Shown here: piece after piece, positions 1 through 7,415 of the stretch | How positions within the stretch are numbered: position 1 is the first letter of the stretch | Layout: each line of letters begins with the position of its first letter | Assembly: GCA_029266835.1 (NCBI GenBank) | Contig: JAQSWD010000004.1 | Location: 1 to 53,620 of the forward strand | Source of the DNA: Steroidobacteraceae bacterium | GTDB lineage: Bacteria; Pseudomonadota; Gammaproteobacteria; Steroidobacterales; Steroidobacteraceae | Length of the DNA stretch: 53,620 bases | Direction of reading: 5' to 3' | Translations under genes and position numbers: made by a program | The notes under the pieces: model-generated | The model's database searches: none | What the model was told of the DNA's origin: nothing | Seen by the model: the letters and a program-made list of their open reading frames with translations, nothing else

Positions 1-1
1 G

Positions 2-976
2 AGACCACTGGCTTTCAAGACCGTCACCCCGGGGATCCAGGCGCGGCACGTGAAGGGCACCGGCGCGGAACGGCTGATGTTCGCCTTTTCGAACGACGGC
101 GACCCGTTGAAGGTATTCGGGCGAAAATTCCCCGTGTTCGACAACAACCTGGTGAAGCGGCGGCAATGGAGCGCCGTCGTGCAGACGGCCAAGCCCATCG
201 TCTATCTACCCTTCACCGAAGACACCTTCGATCCGGGCTTCGTGAGCGGTGGCAAGGAATACCTGGTCGCGACGGCGCAGAAGGCGATCGAGGATCTGCG
301 CGCCGCCAGGGCGCCGAGCGCGGCCTTCCCGGGGGAGCTGCTCGCCGACTCCATTCCCCTGCAAGTCATCACCACGCTGGCCGTGATCGAGCAGACCGAT
401 GATGCCGACTATGTGAACAAGCAGTCGGTCGCATTCGACGAGGTGCTGAGCCAGTACGGACTCAAGCAGGAGGAGGCGTATCGGTACAGCGTCTCGAGCG
501 CCAAGGCGCTGGGACCCATGCAATTCACGAATCGCCGCGGAAACGGTACCTACGCGGCCGTGGTCCGGCGCTGCCCGGAGGCCCGGCTCGATCCCGATTT
601 CGAACGCGGCGCCACCAATCTGCTGAACGCCATGAAAGCGGCGATCTGCCTGCTCGACCTCGAGCTCTCGCAAATGCGCGCGGACATCCGTCTGGCCTAC
701 AGGTCCAACCCGGCCGTGCTCGGCATCTTTCCCGTGGCCGCCTACAACGGCGGGCCGAGAAATGTTACCAAGCTCTATCGCGTGTTGAGCCGGATGAAAG
801 TTGGCCTGGGCGAACTGAGCCGTCCGGGCGAGCAGCTCGAGGACGACCCTGTTCGTTGCCCCTGCGTGTGGAAAGCGGACGGGGAGAGCGTGCGCCCGGT
901 AACCATTCCGAGATACAACAACGAGAACCGCTGGTACATCGAGAAGTACCAGGTGATCGTGAGCCTGTTCGAGTGA
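2..976 (+). CDS. Lytic-transglycosylase-like protein, 5'-truncated
   Basis: The frame is open from base 2 with no stop before a GTG at 50, so the true start most likely lies upstream of the window and the N-terminus is missing. The visible 320 or so residues look like a divergent SLT-type lytic transglycosylase. The stretch VIEQTDDADY carries a candidate catalytic Glu. SVSSAKALGPMQFT matches the SSAxGLMQ region, and VAAYNGGPRNV matches the AYNAGPxxV region of the fold. Such enzymes cut the glycan strand of peptidoglycan in the periplasm, but substrate and role here are inference. The stop overlaps the GTG start of the next gene (GTGA), so the two are probably co-transcribed. Confidence 0.7.
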   Translation, partial: RPLAFKTVTPGIQARHVKGTGAERLMFAFSNDGDPLKVFGRKFPVFDNNLVKRRQWSAVVQTAKPIVYLPFTEDTFDPGFVSGGKEYLVATAQKAIEDLRAARAPSAAFPGELLADSIPLQVITTLAVIEQTDDADYVNKQSVAFDEVLSQYGLKQEEAYRYSVSSAKALGPMQFTNRRGNGTYAAVVRRCPEARLDPDFERGATNLLNAMKAAICLLDLELSQMRADIRLAYRSNPAVLGIFPVAAYNGGPRNVTKLYRVLSRMKVGLGELSRPGEQLEDDPVRCPCVWKADGESVRPVTIPRYNNENRWYIEKYQVIVSLFE

Positions 977-2049
977 GGCCAGGCGCACTGGATCACGCAA
1001 TCGCGGTAGTTCACTGGCACGAAGGCGGCAAGGAATGCGAGGCGCGCTGGCTCTCGCATGGCGATACGAAGCCACCCACGCGCGTGGTGGTTGCCGATGG
1101 AAAAATGAAGGCCGACGAGGCCTATGGCCTCGCGTGTCAGGGGACGGCGCTACTCTGGCGCGGCGACTTTCAAGAGGCGCGCCAGATGCTGAACGCATTG
1201 GGAAAACGCGCGGATCGTCCCCGGCGCAAATCGCGATCAACAACATCAGTGCCGAGCGGTGATCCCGGCGAGGCCTTTCACCTCCACCGGCAGGCCAGGT
1301 CGCAACGGGCGCGCACGATGAACGCTCTGCTGATCCCGCTCGACGCCGATTACTCGATACCGCTGCAACGAGCGCCCGACATCCGGCAAGCGTGCGCGGA
1401 AGCCTGGGGTCCGGCGCAGGGCGAATCCGTCGCGCCGCTGCGGGCATTGCTCGGAGTGATCGGTGCGCATGAGTGGCAAACGAAGGGCATCGAGATTCCC
1501 GAAGATTCTTCCAGCGTCGCGTTCGACATCGGTACGGGCACGGGTGTGCTGGCAGCGGTGCTCGCGAGGCGGGGAATACAACGTGTCGTGGCCACTGATC
1601 TCGAGCCACGCGCCCTGGCCTGCGCCAGCGACAATATCCAGCAACTCGGGCTTGCCAGCCACGTCGATGTGGTCGCAGCGGATCTTTTCCCGGAGGGTCG
1701 CGCGGCACTCGTGGTCTGCAATCCTCCGTGGATTCCCGCGCGGCCGAGCTCGCCGATGGAGAACGGGATCTACGACCCTGACAGCCGGATGCTGCGCGGA
1801 TTTCTTGCCAAGCTGCCATCGCATCTGGTGCCCGGCGGCGAAGGCTGGCTGATCCTGTCAGACCTGGCGGAGCACCTGGGCTTGCGAACGCGCGCGCAGT
1901 TGTTGGCCGAGTTCGATGCCGCGGGGCTGCGCGTGGTCGCGCGGAACGATGTGCCGCCGCGGCATCCGAAGGCGGCCGATGCCAGTGATCCTTTGCATGC
2001 CGCGCGCGCGGCCGAGGTCACTTCGCTGTGGCGGCTGGTCGCGATCTGA
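973..2049 (+). CDS. Class I SAM-dependent methyltransferase (HemK/N-methyltransferase-like)
   Basis: The predicted protein has 358 residues. I chose GTG 973 because it overlaps the preceding stop (GTGA) and family similarity begins right there (RPGALDHAIAVVHW). The C-terminal half holds the SAM fold: motif I FDIGTGTGVLAAVLA, acidic motif ATDLEPRAL, and NPPWIP, the (N/D)PPY-like motif of amino-group methyltransferases of proteins or nucleic acids. The N-terminal half (ACQGTALLWRGDFQEARQ, FHLHRQARSQRART) is typical of a conserved but uncharacterised proteobacterial family. Compared with the family as I remember it, about 30 residues normally preceding motif I, with an HYGVFSPVRGEY-like core, are absent between GAHEWQTKG and FDIGTGTG. 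The substrate is unknown. Confidence 0.78.
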   Translation: MRPGALDHAIAVVHWHEGGKECEARWLSHGDTKPPTRVVVADGKMKADEAYGLACQGTALLWRGDFQEARQMLNALGKRADRPRRKSRSTTSVPSGDPGEAFHLHRQARSQRARTMNALLIPLDADYSIPLQRAPDIRQACAEAWGPAQGESVAPLRALLGVIGAHEWQTKGIEIPEDSSSVAFDIGTGTGVLAAVLARRGIQRVVATDLEPRALACASDNIQQLGLASHVDVVAADLFPEGRAALVVCNPPWIPARPSSPMENGIYDPDSRMLRGFLAKLPSHLVPGGEGWLILSDLAEHLGLRTRAQLLAEFDAAGLRVVARNDVPPRHPKAADASDPLHAARAAEVTSLWRLVAI

Positions 2050-2080
2050 CCGCGACGATGCGGTTCGCGCCGCGTGAAAC

Positions 2081-2842
2081 TCAGAACTTCTCTTCCGGCC
2101 GCAGGTAGCGCCATTTGCCCACCGGCAACCCGCCCAGCGGAACATTGCCGCTGCGCACGCGCTTCAACGCGGTCACGAACAACCCGACCATTTCGCACAT
2201 GCGGCGAATCTGGCGCTTGCGGCCCTGGCGCAGCACGAAACGAAGCTGATGTTCGTTCTGCCAGGAGACGATGGCCGGCTTCAGCTTCACGCCATCGAGC
2301 GTCAAACCATGCCGCAGCCGCTGCATGCCCTCGGGAGTGAGTTCGCCTTCCACGCGCACGAGGTATTCCTTCTCGACCGAAGTGTTCTCGCCGATCAACT
2401 GCTTCGCGATGCGCCCGTCCTGCGTGAGCACCAGCAGCCCGGTGGAATCGATGTCGAGCCGGCCGGCCGGGACCAGCGAACGCAGGTGCTCGCGCTGGAA
2501 CTGGATAGGCGAAGGATCCGCCGTCCAGCGATTCTCCGGCTTGATCAGCACGATGGCGGGTTCGTAGCCGTCTTCGGCCTGGCCGGAGACATAACCCACC
2601 GGCTTGTGCAGCAGGATGGTGACCTGACCGCTCTGGTGCTCGCGCGCGGCCGGGTCGATTTCGATGCGCGCATCGGGTGACACGCGTACGCCGAGCGTGT
2701 CGACCACCTGCCCATCTACCTTCACCCAGCCGCTGGTGATCCAGCGCTCGGCCTCGCGTCGCGAACACAGGCCCAGTTCCCCCATGCGCTTGGACAGGCG
2801 AGGGTGGTCAGGGCTCTCCGAAGTCGTGGTGGGGCGGTTCAT
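2081..2842 (-). CDS. rRNA pseudouridine synthase, RsuA/RluB/E/F family (RluF-like)
   Basis: The 253-residue protein begins with an S4 RNA-binding domain (about residues 14-60, LSKRMGELGLCSRREAERWI). The RsuA-family catalytic domain follows. GRLDIDSTGLLVLTQDG contains the catalytic Asp, and EKEYLVRV and RQGRKRQIRRMCEMVG are the other family motifs. The short VTILLHKPVGYVSG segment and overall pattern fit RluF best, which modifies 23S rRNA near U2604, but RluB or RluE specificity cannot be excluded. It acts on ribosomal RNA in the cytoplasm. It is convergent with the upstream methyltransferase, with 31 bp between the stops and no strong terminator visible. Confidence 0.87.
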   Translation of the reverse strand: MNRPTTTSESPDHPRLSKRMGELGLCSRREAERWITSGWVKVDGQVVDTLGVRVSPDARIEIDPAAREHQSGQVTILLHKPVGYVSGQAEDGYEPAIVLIKPENRWTADPSPIQFQREHLRSLVPAGRLDIDSTGLLVLTQDGRIAKQLIGENTSVEKEYLVRVEGELTPEGMQRLRHGLTLDGVKLKPAIVSWQNEHQLRFVLRQGRKRQIRRMCEMVGLFVTALKRVRSGNVPLGGLPVGKWRYLRPEEKF

Positions 2843-2989
2843 GGGCGCTGCTTATTGTAATCGCTTGCCGAAGTCACCCACCTGAAACGTGGATTCGGCG
2901 TGGTTCGAAGACTATCCTTTGCCATATGCGGCCGGATGCCGCGCCCGCCGGCCGACGGGACGAGAACAACAAGATCGCAGGGGATACCA

Positions 2990-3787
2990 ATGAACAACAT
3001 CGAGTGGCGCGTCGACAAGGACACGCACATCGCGTTACGCAGGCGACCCTTTTCGAAGCGCAAGGTCGAGTTGAATGGGCAGCCCGTGGAGGGTGAGTGG
3101 AATTCGAAACGCTTCAATTTTGCCCTCGCGGACGGCCGTTCCGCTGAAATCTATCTGCGGTCGGATGCGCTTTCGCGCGAGACCGAACTGTCGGTGGGCG
3201 GGACCCTGATTCCGGACTCGCGCTTCGTGCCCGAAGACCTGCGCTGTCCGGCATGCAACGACGAGATCCACTTGCTCGACGAATACTGCGCGAAGTGCGG
3301 GCATGCCCTGGGGACACCGGCGCGCTTTCTCAACCTCGGTTCCGTGAAGGGAGCCACGAACGCGATCCGCTTGCTGGCGGTGTTGTTCGCCATCTTCGGC
3401 GTCATCATGTTCTTCGTCATGCGCGACACGACGCAGACGGCGCTGACGAATCTGGCGCAGTTCGACGATGAGGTGGTCCTCGAACCCATTGATGGCGTCA
3501 CCTACACGGCCGGCGAGCTGCGCAAGCGTGTCGTCTGGGAACACCGCGGTGTACTGATCGTCAATCTGCTGCTCAGTGCCATCATGCTGGTGCTGGCCTG
3601 GTGGAGCCGGCGCAAGCCGCTCGCGGCCATTTTGATCGCGGCCGCGATCTTTGCGGCAGTACAGGTCATCGGCGCCATCATCGATCCCGCGACCATCGTG
3701 CAGGGCGTGCTCATCAAGGCCATCATCATTGTCGTCCTGGTCAAGGGCATCAAGGGTGCGCTGAGTCTGCGCACCGCCAATGGATAG
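2990..3787 (+). CDS. Zinc-ribbon membrane protein of unknown function
   Basis: The product has 265 residues. ATG 2990 is preceded by GCAGGGG at good spacing, whereas the frame upstream of it lacks family-like sequence. Residues 1-85 are soluble and resemble a small beta-rich domain. A zinc ribbon (CPAC, then CAKCG) follows at about 90-110. Two hydrophobic hairpins come next: AIRLLAVLFAIFGVIMFFVM, LIVNLLLSAIMLVLAWW and two further segments, so about four membrane spans. I do not recognise a named family. The stop overlaps the start of the CPBP protease gene by 8 bp, and that gene also begins with a zinc ribbon, so the two are probably translationally coupled and functionally linked. Confidence 0.72.
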   Translation: MNNIEWRVDKDTHIALRRRPFSKRKVELNGQPVEGEWNSKRFNFALADGRSAEIYLRSDALSRETELSVGGTLIPDSRFVPEDLRCPACNDEIHLLDEYCAKCGHALGTPARFLNLGSVKGATNAIRLLAVLFAIFGVIMFFVMRDTTQTALTNLAQFDDEVVLEPIDGVTYTAGELRKRVVWEHRGVLIVNLLLSAIMLVLAWWSRRKPLAAILIAAAIFAAVQVIGAIIDPATIVQGVLIKAIIIVVLVKGIKGALSLRTANG

Positions 3788-4592
3788 CGAGACACCACCG
3801 CTTCCCGTTTGCGTCAAATGCGGGGCGACGCTCCGGGCGGCGTCGCATTTCTGCGCTCGTTGCGGGACGCGCTCTTCCCAGGCGGAACAGGACCCCTCAG
3901 CCGTCACCGAGACCGCGGGCCCTGCGAAGGATCAGTGGGTACCCGAGCCCGGCCCATCGAAGGATCCATGGCGTGGCCTGCAGGTGGTCGGATGGCTCTA
4001 CGGCCTGCTGATGCTTGCCTCACTGATCTTCGGTATCGCCTACTCGGTCCAGCCCGATGGCGACTTCGTGCTCTGGGCGACGCTGGCCCACTCCCTGGTG
4101 ATCGCCGGCTTCGCTTTCCCGCACCGGGCGGAAGTTCTACCGCTGCTGCGCCCTGCCACTTTCGATGGCAATGCCCGGAAGAAGCTGGCCATCGCGGCGG
4201 CAATCCAGTTCGTCGCGCTCGGCATGGTCTTCTATCTGATGGAAATGGTTGGCGTCCCCTTCGAACGCATCACCGACGACATGGCTCGCCATGATTACAG
4301 CCTGTGGCAACTGCTCGCGCTCTACAGCCTGGTCCCGGCGGTGTTCGAGGAGATCGCCTTTCGCGGCGTCATTTTCGATCGCTTTCGCCGGGTGCTGGGA
4401 GATCGGGAAGGCTGGCTGGTGCAGGCGGCGTTCTTCAGCGTCCTGCACCTGAGCCCCGTGATATTTCCGACGCACTTCGCCATGGGGCTCATATTCGGCT
4501 GGCTGCGCATGCGCACGGGTAGCCTGATTCCAGGCATGGTCCTGCATGCCGCGTGGAATGCGGCGGTCATCCTGCTCGAGCTGTACCGATAG
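3780..4592 (+). CDS. CPBP-family intramembrane glutamic protease with N-terminal zinc ribbon
   Basis: The 270-residue protein opens with a short zinc ribbon (CVKCG...CARCG, residues 11-30). A linker and several membrane spans follow. The C-terminal part carries the CPBP/Rce1-like signature: EE pair at E190-E191 in VFEEIAFRG, then FFSVLHLSP with a conserved His, then MVLHAAWNA. In this family the Glu pair and His residues form the active site of a membrane-embedded protease. The substrate is unknown; relatives act in bacteriocin immunity or protein secretion. A ribbon fused to CPBP suggests binding of a cytosolic partner. The ATG lies inside the 3' end of the preceding ribbon-membrane gene. 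Confidence 0.85.
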   Translation: MDSETPPLPVCVKCGATLRAASHFCARCGTRSSQAEQDPSAVTETAGPAKDQWVPEPGPSKDPWRGLQVVGWLYGLLMLASLIFGIAYSVQPDGDFVLWATLAHSLVIAGFAFPHRAEVLPLLRPATFDGNARKKLAIAAAIQFVALGMVFYLMEMVGVPFERITDDMARHDYSLWQLLALYSLVPAVFEEIAFRGVIFDRFRRVLGDREGWLVQAAFFSVLHLSPVIFPTHFAMGLIFGWLRMRTGSLIPGMVLHAAWNAAVILLELYR

Positions 4593-4601
4593 CAATCGGT
4601 A
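4584..4601 (+). other. Small hairpin over the CPBP gene stop codon
   Basis: TACCGAT-AGCA-ATCGGTA is a perfect 7-bp stem with a 4-base loop spanning the stop. No T-run follows, so it is at most a weak terminator or an mRNA 3'-end stabiliser before the convergent HxlR gene. Confidence 0.35.
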
Positions 4602-4679
4602 AACTGCCGCGCGAGTGAAAAATGCCGGCAATTGTTTTCGCCCTCGGATATCGGCCACTCCGCGCCGCCATGCGGCACT

Positions 4680-5084
4680 TCACTTCAACTTCGCGAGAAT
4701 GCCGGCTATCAGCTGCCGTTTGCGGTCCCTGAACATTTCCAGAAAGTTCGCGGGTGCATTGGTTTGAGCATCGTACTTGGCGCTCCACGCCGTCATCTCC
4801 AGCATGATCGGAAGCAGGTCTTTGCCCTTCTGAGTCAGGCTGTAGACCGTTGAGCGCCTGTCCTCGGCGGGCGCCGAAGTGATGATGCCGGCATCCTCGA
4901 GGCGGCGAAGACGCTCCGCAAGAATGTTTGTCGATATGCCCTCGGCAGAGTTCAAGAACTCTCCGGAGGTCCGCTTTTCCTTGAACAACAGATCGCGGAC
5001 GATCAACAGCGTCCATTTGTCGCCGAAGGTCTCGAGGACAAAGTTAATTGGACAATTGGAGCGACATTGCGCCGAGTCGTGCAT
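4680..5084 (-). CDS. HxlR-family winged-helix transcriptional regulator
   Basis: The 134-residue protein fits the usual HxlR length. An N-terminal Cys pair (CRSNCPINFVLETFGDKWT) is followed by the winged helix, LIVRDLLFKEKRTSGEFLNS, ISTNILAERLRRLEDAGII and the wing TVYSLTQKGKDLLP. The family senses electrophiles or redox stress, often through the N-terminal Cys, and controls a divergent gene. Here two membrane-protein genes run divergently, and the roughly 90-bp gap holds two matching palindromes that are good operator candidates. Autoregulation and control of the divergent pair are inferred, and the inducer is unknown. Confidence 0.9.
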   Translation of the reverse strand: MHDSAQCRSNCPINFVLETFGDKWTLLIVRDLLFKEKRTSGEFLNSAEGISTNILAERLRRLEDAGIITSAPAEDRRSTVYSLTQKGKDLLPIMLEMTAWSAKYDAQTNAPANFLEMFRDRKRQLIAGILAKLK

Positions 5085-5105
5085 GGCCGAATCCTCGCGT
5101 AATAC

Positions 5106-5120
5106 CTTGCACTTCGCAAG
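5106..5120. promoter_or_regulatory. Candidate HxlR operator 1
   Basis: CTTGC-N5-GCAAG is a perfect inverted repeat, 22 bp upstream of the hxlR-like start. A TATTAT -10-like element on the minus strand adjoins it. The same TTGC-N5-GCAA core recurs 37 bp away. Confidence 0.5.
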
Positions 5121-5142
5121 ATAATATGCGATGGTGATTTAC

Positions 5143-5157
5143 ATTGCATTTTGCAAT
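5143..5157. promoter_or_regulatory. Candidate HxlR operator 2
   Basis: ATTGC-N5-GCAAT shares the TTGC-N5-GCAA core with operator 1, centre to centre 37 bp. It sits just before the AAGGA ribosome-binding site of the divergent gene, which argues that translation of that gene starts downstream of it. Confidence 0.5.
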
Positions 5158-5172
5158 ATAAAGGACTTGAAC

Positions 5173-5619
5173 TTGAGCGACTTCGACCGAAGTGAGACGG
5201 TGCAACGCACGCTGCCGGCATGGAGACTGTCGGGTTTCTGGCTGGCGCTCATCATGGCCTTGTTGCAGGCGGGATACGCAGTGCAGGCATTCGTGGATCC
5301 GGGCGCGCTCGCAGACTTTCGAGGAATGTCCGTACATGATCCTGCCAGCATCAGCTGGGTCTACGTATACGGTTCTCGAACATTGTTTGTCGCCCTCGTA
5401 GTGATGGTGCTCCTGGTCCGGGGCGACCTGGTTACGTTGAGGTGGGTCGCGATCGTCGGATTGGTGATGCCGCTAGGCGATTCACTGGTGGCTCTTCGAA
5501 CAGAAGCGCCGGTGGCTGTTTTATCGCGCCACATTGGCACTGCTATCTACCTGTTGGTCACATTCGGGCTGCTCACCCGTTCGACACGGTCTGAAAGGCT
5601 GGTCACTCGACGCAATTGA
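5173..5619 (+). CDS. Small membrane protein, DUF4267-like
   Basis: The product has about 148 residues with four predicted membrane spans (WLALIMALLQAGYAVQAF, TLFVALVVMVLLV, WVAIVGLVMPLGDSLVAL, AIYLLVTFGLLT). It resembles DUF4267 proteins, which often sit beside stress regulators; their function is unknown. I prefer TTG 5173, with AAGGA 8 bp upstream. The frame stays open to an ATG at 5131, but that start would place an operator-like palindrome inside the coding region and lacks a ribosome-binding site. It is divergent from the HxlR regulator and probably controlled by it. Its stop lies 11 bp before the ATG of the next gene. Confidence 0.7.
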   Translation: MSDFDRSETVQRTLPAWRLSGFWLALIMALLQAGYAVQAFVDPGALADFRGMSVHDPASISWVYVYGSRTLFVALVVMVLLVRGDLVTLRWVAIVGLVMPLGDSLVALRTEAPVAVLSRHIGTAIYLLVTFGLLTRSTRSERLVTRRN

Positions 5620-5630
5620 CTGAGATCAAG

Positions 5631-6203
5631 ATGAACGAGTTCGTGAACAACCATGCCTGGACGATCGCTGATGCACAGCGCGACATTCGTTTCGGCTATC
5701 TGAATGGCGCGCCAGGCGTCCTGGCATCCGCCATTGCATGGCTGGTTTCGGGATGTGTGGCCGCGTTCATATCGCCTGTCGCGGGGGCCGTGGCACTCTT
5801 TGCCGGTGGCATGCTCATCCATCCGGTCGGAGCAGTCATTGCAAAGATGCTAGGGCGTCCAGGCACACACACGAAAAGAAATCCGTTGGGTGCCTTGGCG
5901 ATTGAAGGAACCATCTGGCTCCTCATGTGCTTGCCGATCGCGTATGTCGTGGCGCAGTACAAGCTCGAATGGTTCTTTCCGGTGGTGTTACTGATCATTG
6001 GCGGCCGATACTTCACCTTTGCCACGCTGTACGGTCACCGCGTGTATTGGATTCTTGGCGGGACTCTCGGCGCTGCGGCGATGATTCTGGCGATTACCGG
6101 TGCGCCGGCCGCCGGGAGCGCGTTCGCCGGTGGCCTTGTCGAACTTTGTTTTGCATGTGGACTGTTTGTTACCGCTCCGGGCACAAAGGCAACTGGCGAA
6201 TGA
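5631..6203 (+). CDS. Membrane protein of unknown function (DUF7010-like)
   Basis: The 190-residue product begins MNEFVNNHAWTIADAQRDIRFGYLNG. It has about five to six hydrophobic segments, including GVLASAIAWLVSGCVAAFI, GAVALFAGGMLIHPVGAVIA and AAMILAITGAPAAGSAFA. The AQRDIRxGYLNGAPGVLASxxxW opening is reminiscent of a small conserved membrane family (DUF7010, from memory). ATG 5631 is chosen over a TTG at 5616 that overlaps the previous stop. It is the second gene of the HxlR-divergent unit. The function is unknown; transport or efflux of the inducer is possible but unsupported. Confidence 0.7.
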   Translation: MNEFVNNHAWTIADAQRDIRFGYLNGAPGVLASAIAWLVSGCVAAFISPVAGAVALFAGGMLIHPVGAVIAKMLGRPGTHTKRNPLGALAIEGTIWLLMCLPIAYVVAQYKLEWFFPVVLLIIGGRYFTFATLYGHRVYWILGGTLGAAAMILAITGAPAAGSAFAGGLVELCFACGLFVTAPGTKATGE

Positions 6204-6399
6204 CCAGCGGCCGGCGAATTGATCCGCGCCTTCGCCTGGTGTCGGGGCAGGTCAGTTCATCAGGACCGATTTTCGCTGAGCATGTTGCGAGAGAGGGCGC
6301 CTTGCTCAATCGCGTCGCTCAAGGCAACCTGCGTGACGGCGTCACTGACGCAACCATTGAACTCCCCAGAATCCGCAGTAATCCAACAGAAACGCTGCA

Positions 6400-6505
6400 A
6401 GTGGAAGACGCTACAAAACAAGGCATTTCCGTCGATAAATCGAGGAAGTTCTTCGACCGCAGAATCTCCGTCGCCCCCATGATGGATTGGACGGACGATC
6501 TTTGA
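6400..6505 (+). pseudogene. dusA: Displaced 5' fragment of dusA
   Basis: Read from GTG 6400, the frame gives about 35 codons ending RRISVAPMMDWTD, then DL and a stop. The same RRISVAPMMDWTD is the start of the intact DusA at 8379. The fragment looks like the original 5' end of dusA, cut off from its body by an element that inserted between them and supplied a replacement 5' end. The preceding residues (VEDATKQGISVDKSRKFFD) resemble the short variable leader that other DusA proteins have before this motif. The fragment cannot be functional by itself. Confidence 0.7.
6464..6496 (+). repeat. Left direct repeat (att-like) of the dusA insertion
   Basis: These 33 bases match 8397-8429 with three mismatches, and 6473-6492 matches 8406-8425 perfectly (20 bp). 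The repeat covers the VAPMMDW codons of dusA, the region used by known dusA-targeting integrative elements. Confidence 0.75.
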
Positions 6506-6761
6506 ATCGCGTGCAGTCTCAATAGTTTGCCGGCTGCCGGGAATGCCTGTCTCCTTTACGTCTCCTCAATAGCAAGTCGAGCGCAGTTTTGTCTGCGGCT
6601 TTCCCAGGCCATATGCAAAACGAACCCGAGGTGTCGATTCTTGCGTATGGCTTGGGACGGCGGGCATGTGGGTTTCGCATGCACGAAACTTATATTTCCT
6701 TGAAGTTTTGCGCGACGAAGGACCCCGGGATAGATGCTGGTAGTGGCACGCTCTGTTTAAC

Positions 6762-6807
6762 GGGTAATAAACATACCACTTAAACATAAGTGGTGCTAGT
6801 ATTACCC
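6762..6807. promoter_or_regulatory. abiE operator: 46-bp two-part dyad
   Basis: Outer arms GGGTAATA (6762-6769) and TATTACCC (6800-6807) and inner arms ACCACTTA (6775-6782) and TAAGTGGT (6787-6794) share one centre at 6784.5, giving two inverted 23-bp halves. It ends 2 bp before the AbiEi start. For Serratia AbiEi, autorepression through two inverted 23-bp repeats in the promoter has been described (from memory), which fits exactly. Confidence 0.75.
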
Positions 6808-6809
6808 AC

Positions 6810-7415
6810 ATGAAAACCCGGAATCTCGATACAGCGCTGGAGGCCTTCCGCGAAAAGGGCGGAACACTGCGCACCCGGGACCTTATCGCGCTCGGCGTGC
6901 ACACGGACGCCCTCTACATGCTGCGAGACAGCGGTCGAGTCGTCGAGCTCGGACGTGGACTCTACCGTCTGGCCGAGGCTGAAGAAGCGGAGCATCCTGA
7001 CCTTGCCCTGGTCGGGGCGCGCGCGCCGGATGCGGCGGTCTGCCTGATCAGCGCGCTTGCGTATCACGGCATCACGACGCAGAACCCATCGTCGATTCAC
7101 CTTGCCGTTCCGCGAGGCAACTATCACGGCATCACGCTGTCGACTCCCGTCACCGTGTATCGCTTCGATCCCAAAACTTTCGACAAGGGGCTCGAGACGC
7201 AGCGCATCGGTGGCATGCCGGTGAAGATTTACAGTGCGGTTCGTAGCGTGGTGGATTGCTTCAAGTTCAGGAATAAGCTCGGACTCGACGTGGCTCTTGA
7301 AGCGCTGCGCCTGGCGCGCCAACGAAAGCACGTGCAAAACAGGGAACTGCTGCATTACGCGCGGCTGCTTCGTGTCGAGAAAGCCATGTCACCGTATCTG
7401 CAGGCGATCGAATGA
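6810..7415 (+). CDS. abiEi: AbiEi-type antitoxin, type IV toxin-antitoxin regulator
   Basis: The 201-residue protein has the AbiEi layout. An N-terminal winged helix (about 1-55, TRDLIALGVHTDALYMLRDSGRVVELGRGLYRL) binds DNA. A larger C-terminal domain follows (LISALAYHGITTQNPSSIHLAVPRG, VYRFD, GGMPVKIYSAVRSVVDCFKFRNKLG). In studied systems AbiEi represses the operon and counteracts the toxin without direct protein contact, blocking phage-induced growth arrest. It overlaps the toxin gene by 4 bp (ATGA). The start ATG lies directly behind the 46-bp dyad, so the leader must be very short or the operator lies over the transcription start. The pair is flanked by dusA repeats. Confidence 0.9.
   Translation: MKTRNLDTALEAFREKGGTLRTRDLIALGVHTDALYMLRDSGRVVELGRGLYRLAEAEEAEHPDLALVGARAPDAAVCLISALAYHGITTQNPSSIHLAVPRGNYHGITLSTPVTVYRFDPKTFDKGLETQRIGGMPVKIYSAVRSVVDCFKFRNKLGLDVALEALRLARQRKHVQNRELLHYARLLRVEKAMSPYLQAIE

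Larger units (their letters stand above)
6204..6809. other. 606-bp region without an intact gene: insertion boundary and abiE promoter
   Basis: No convincing intact gene is present and base composition is more AT-rich than in the neighbours. From about 6400 to 6505 it holds a displaced 5' end of dusA. The stretch 6510-6760 shows nothing I recognise. From 6762 the abiE operator begins. The first 200 bases (6204-6400) contain no clear promoter or gene. Confidence 0.6.

Noticed and set aside
206-1819. 537-residue minus-strand frame across the first two genes
   Set aside because: It has low-complexity Arg-rich composition without motifs, while both plus-strand genes opposite it have clear family motifs.
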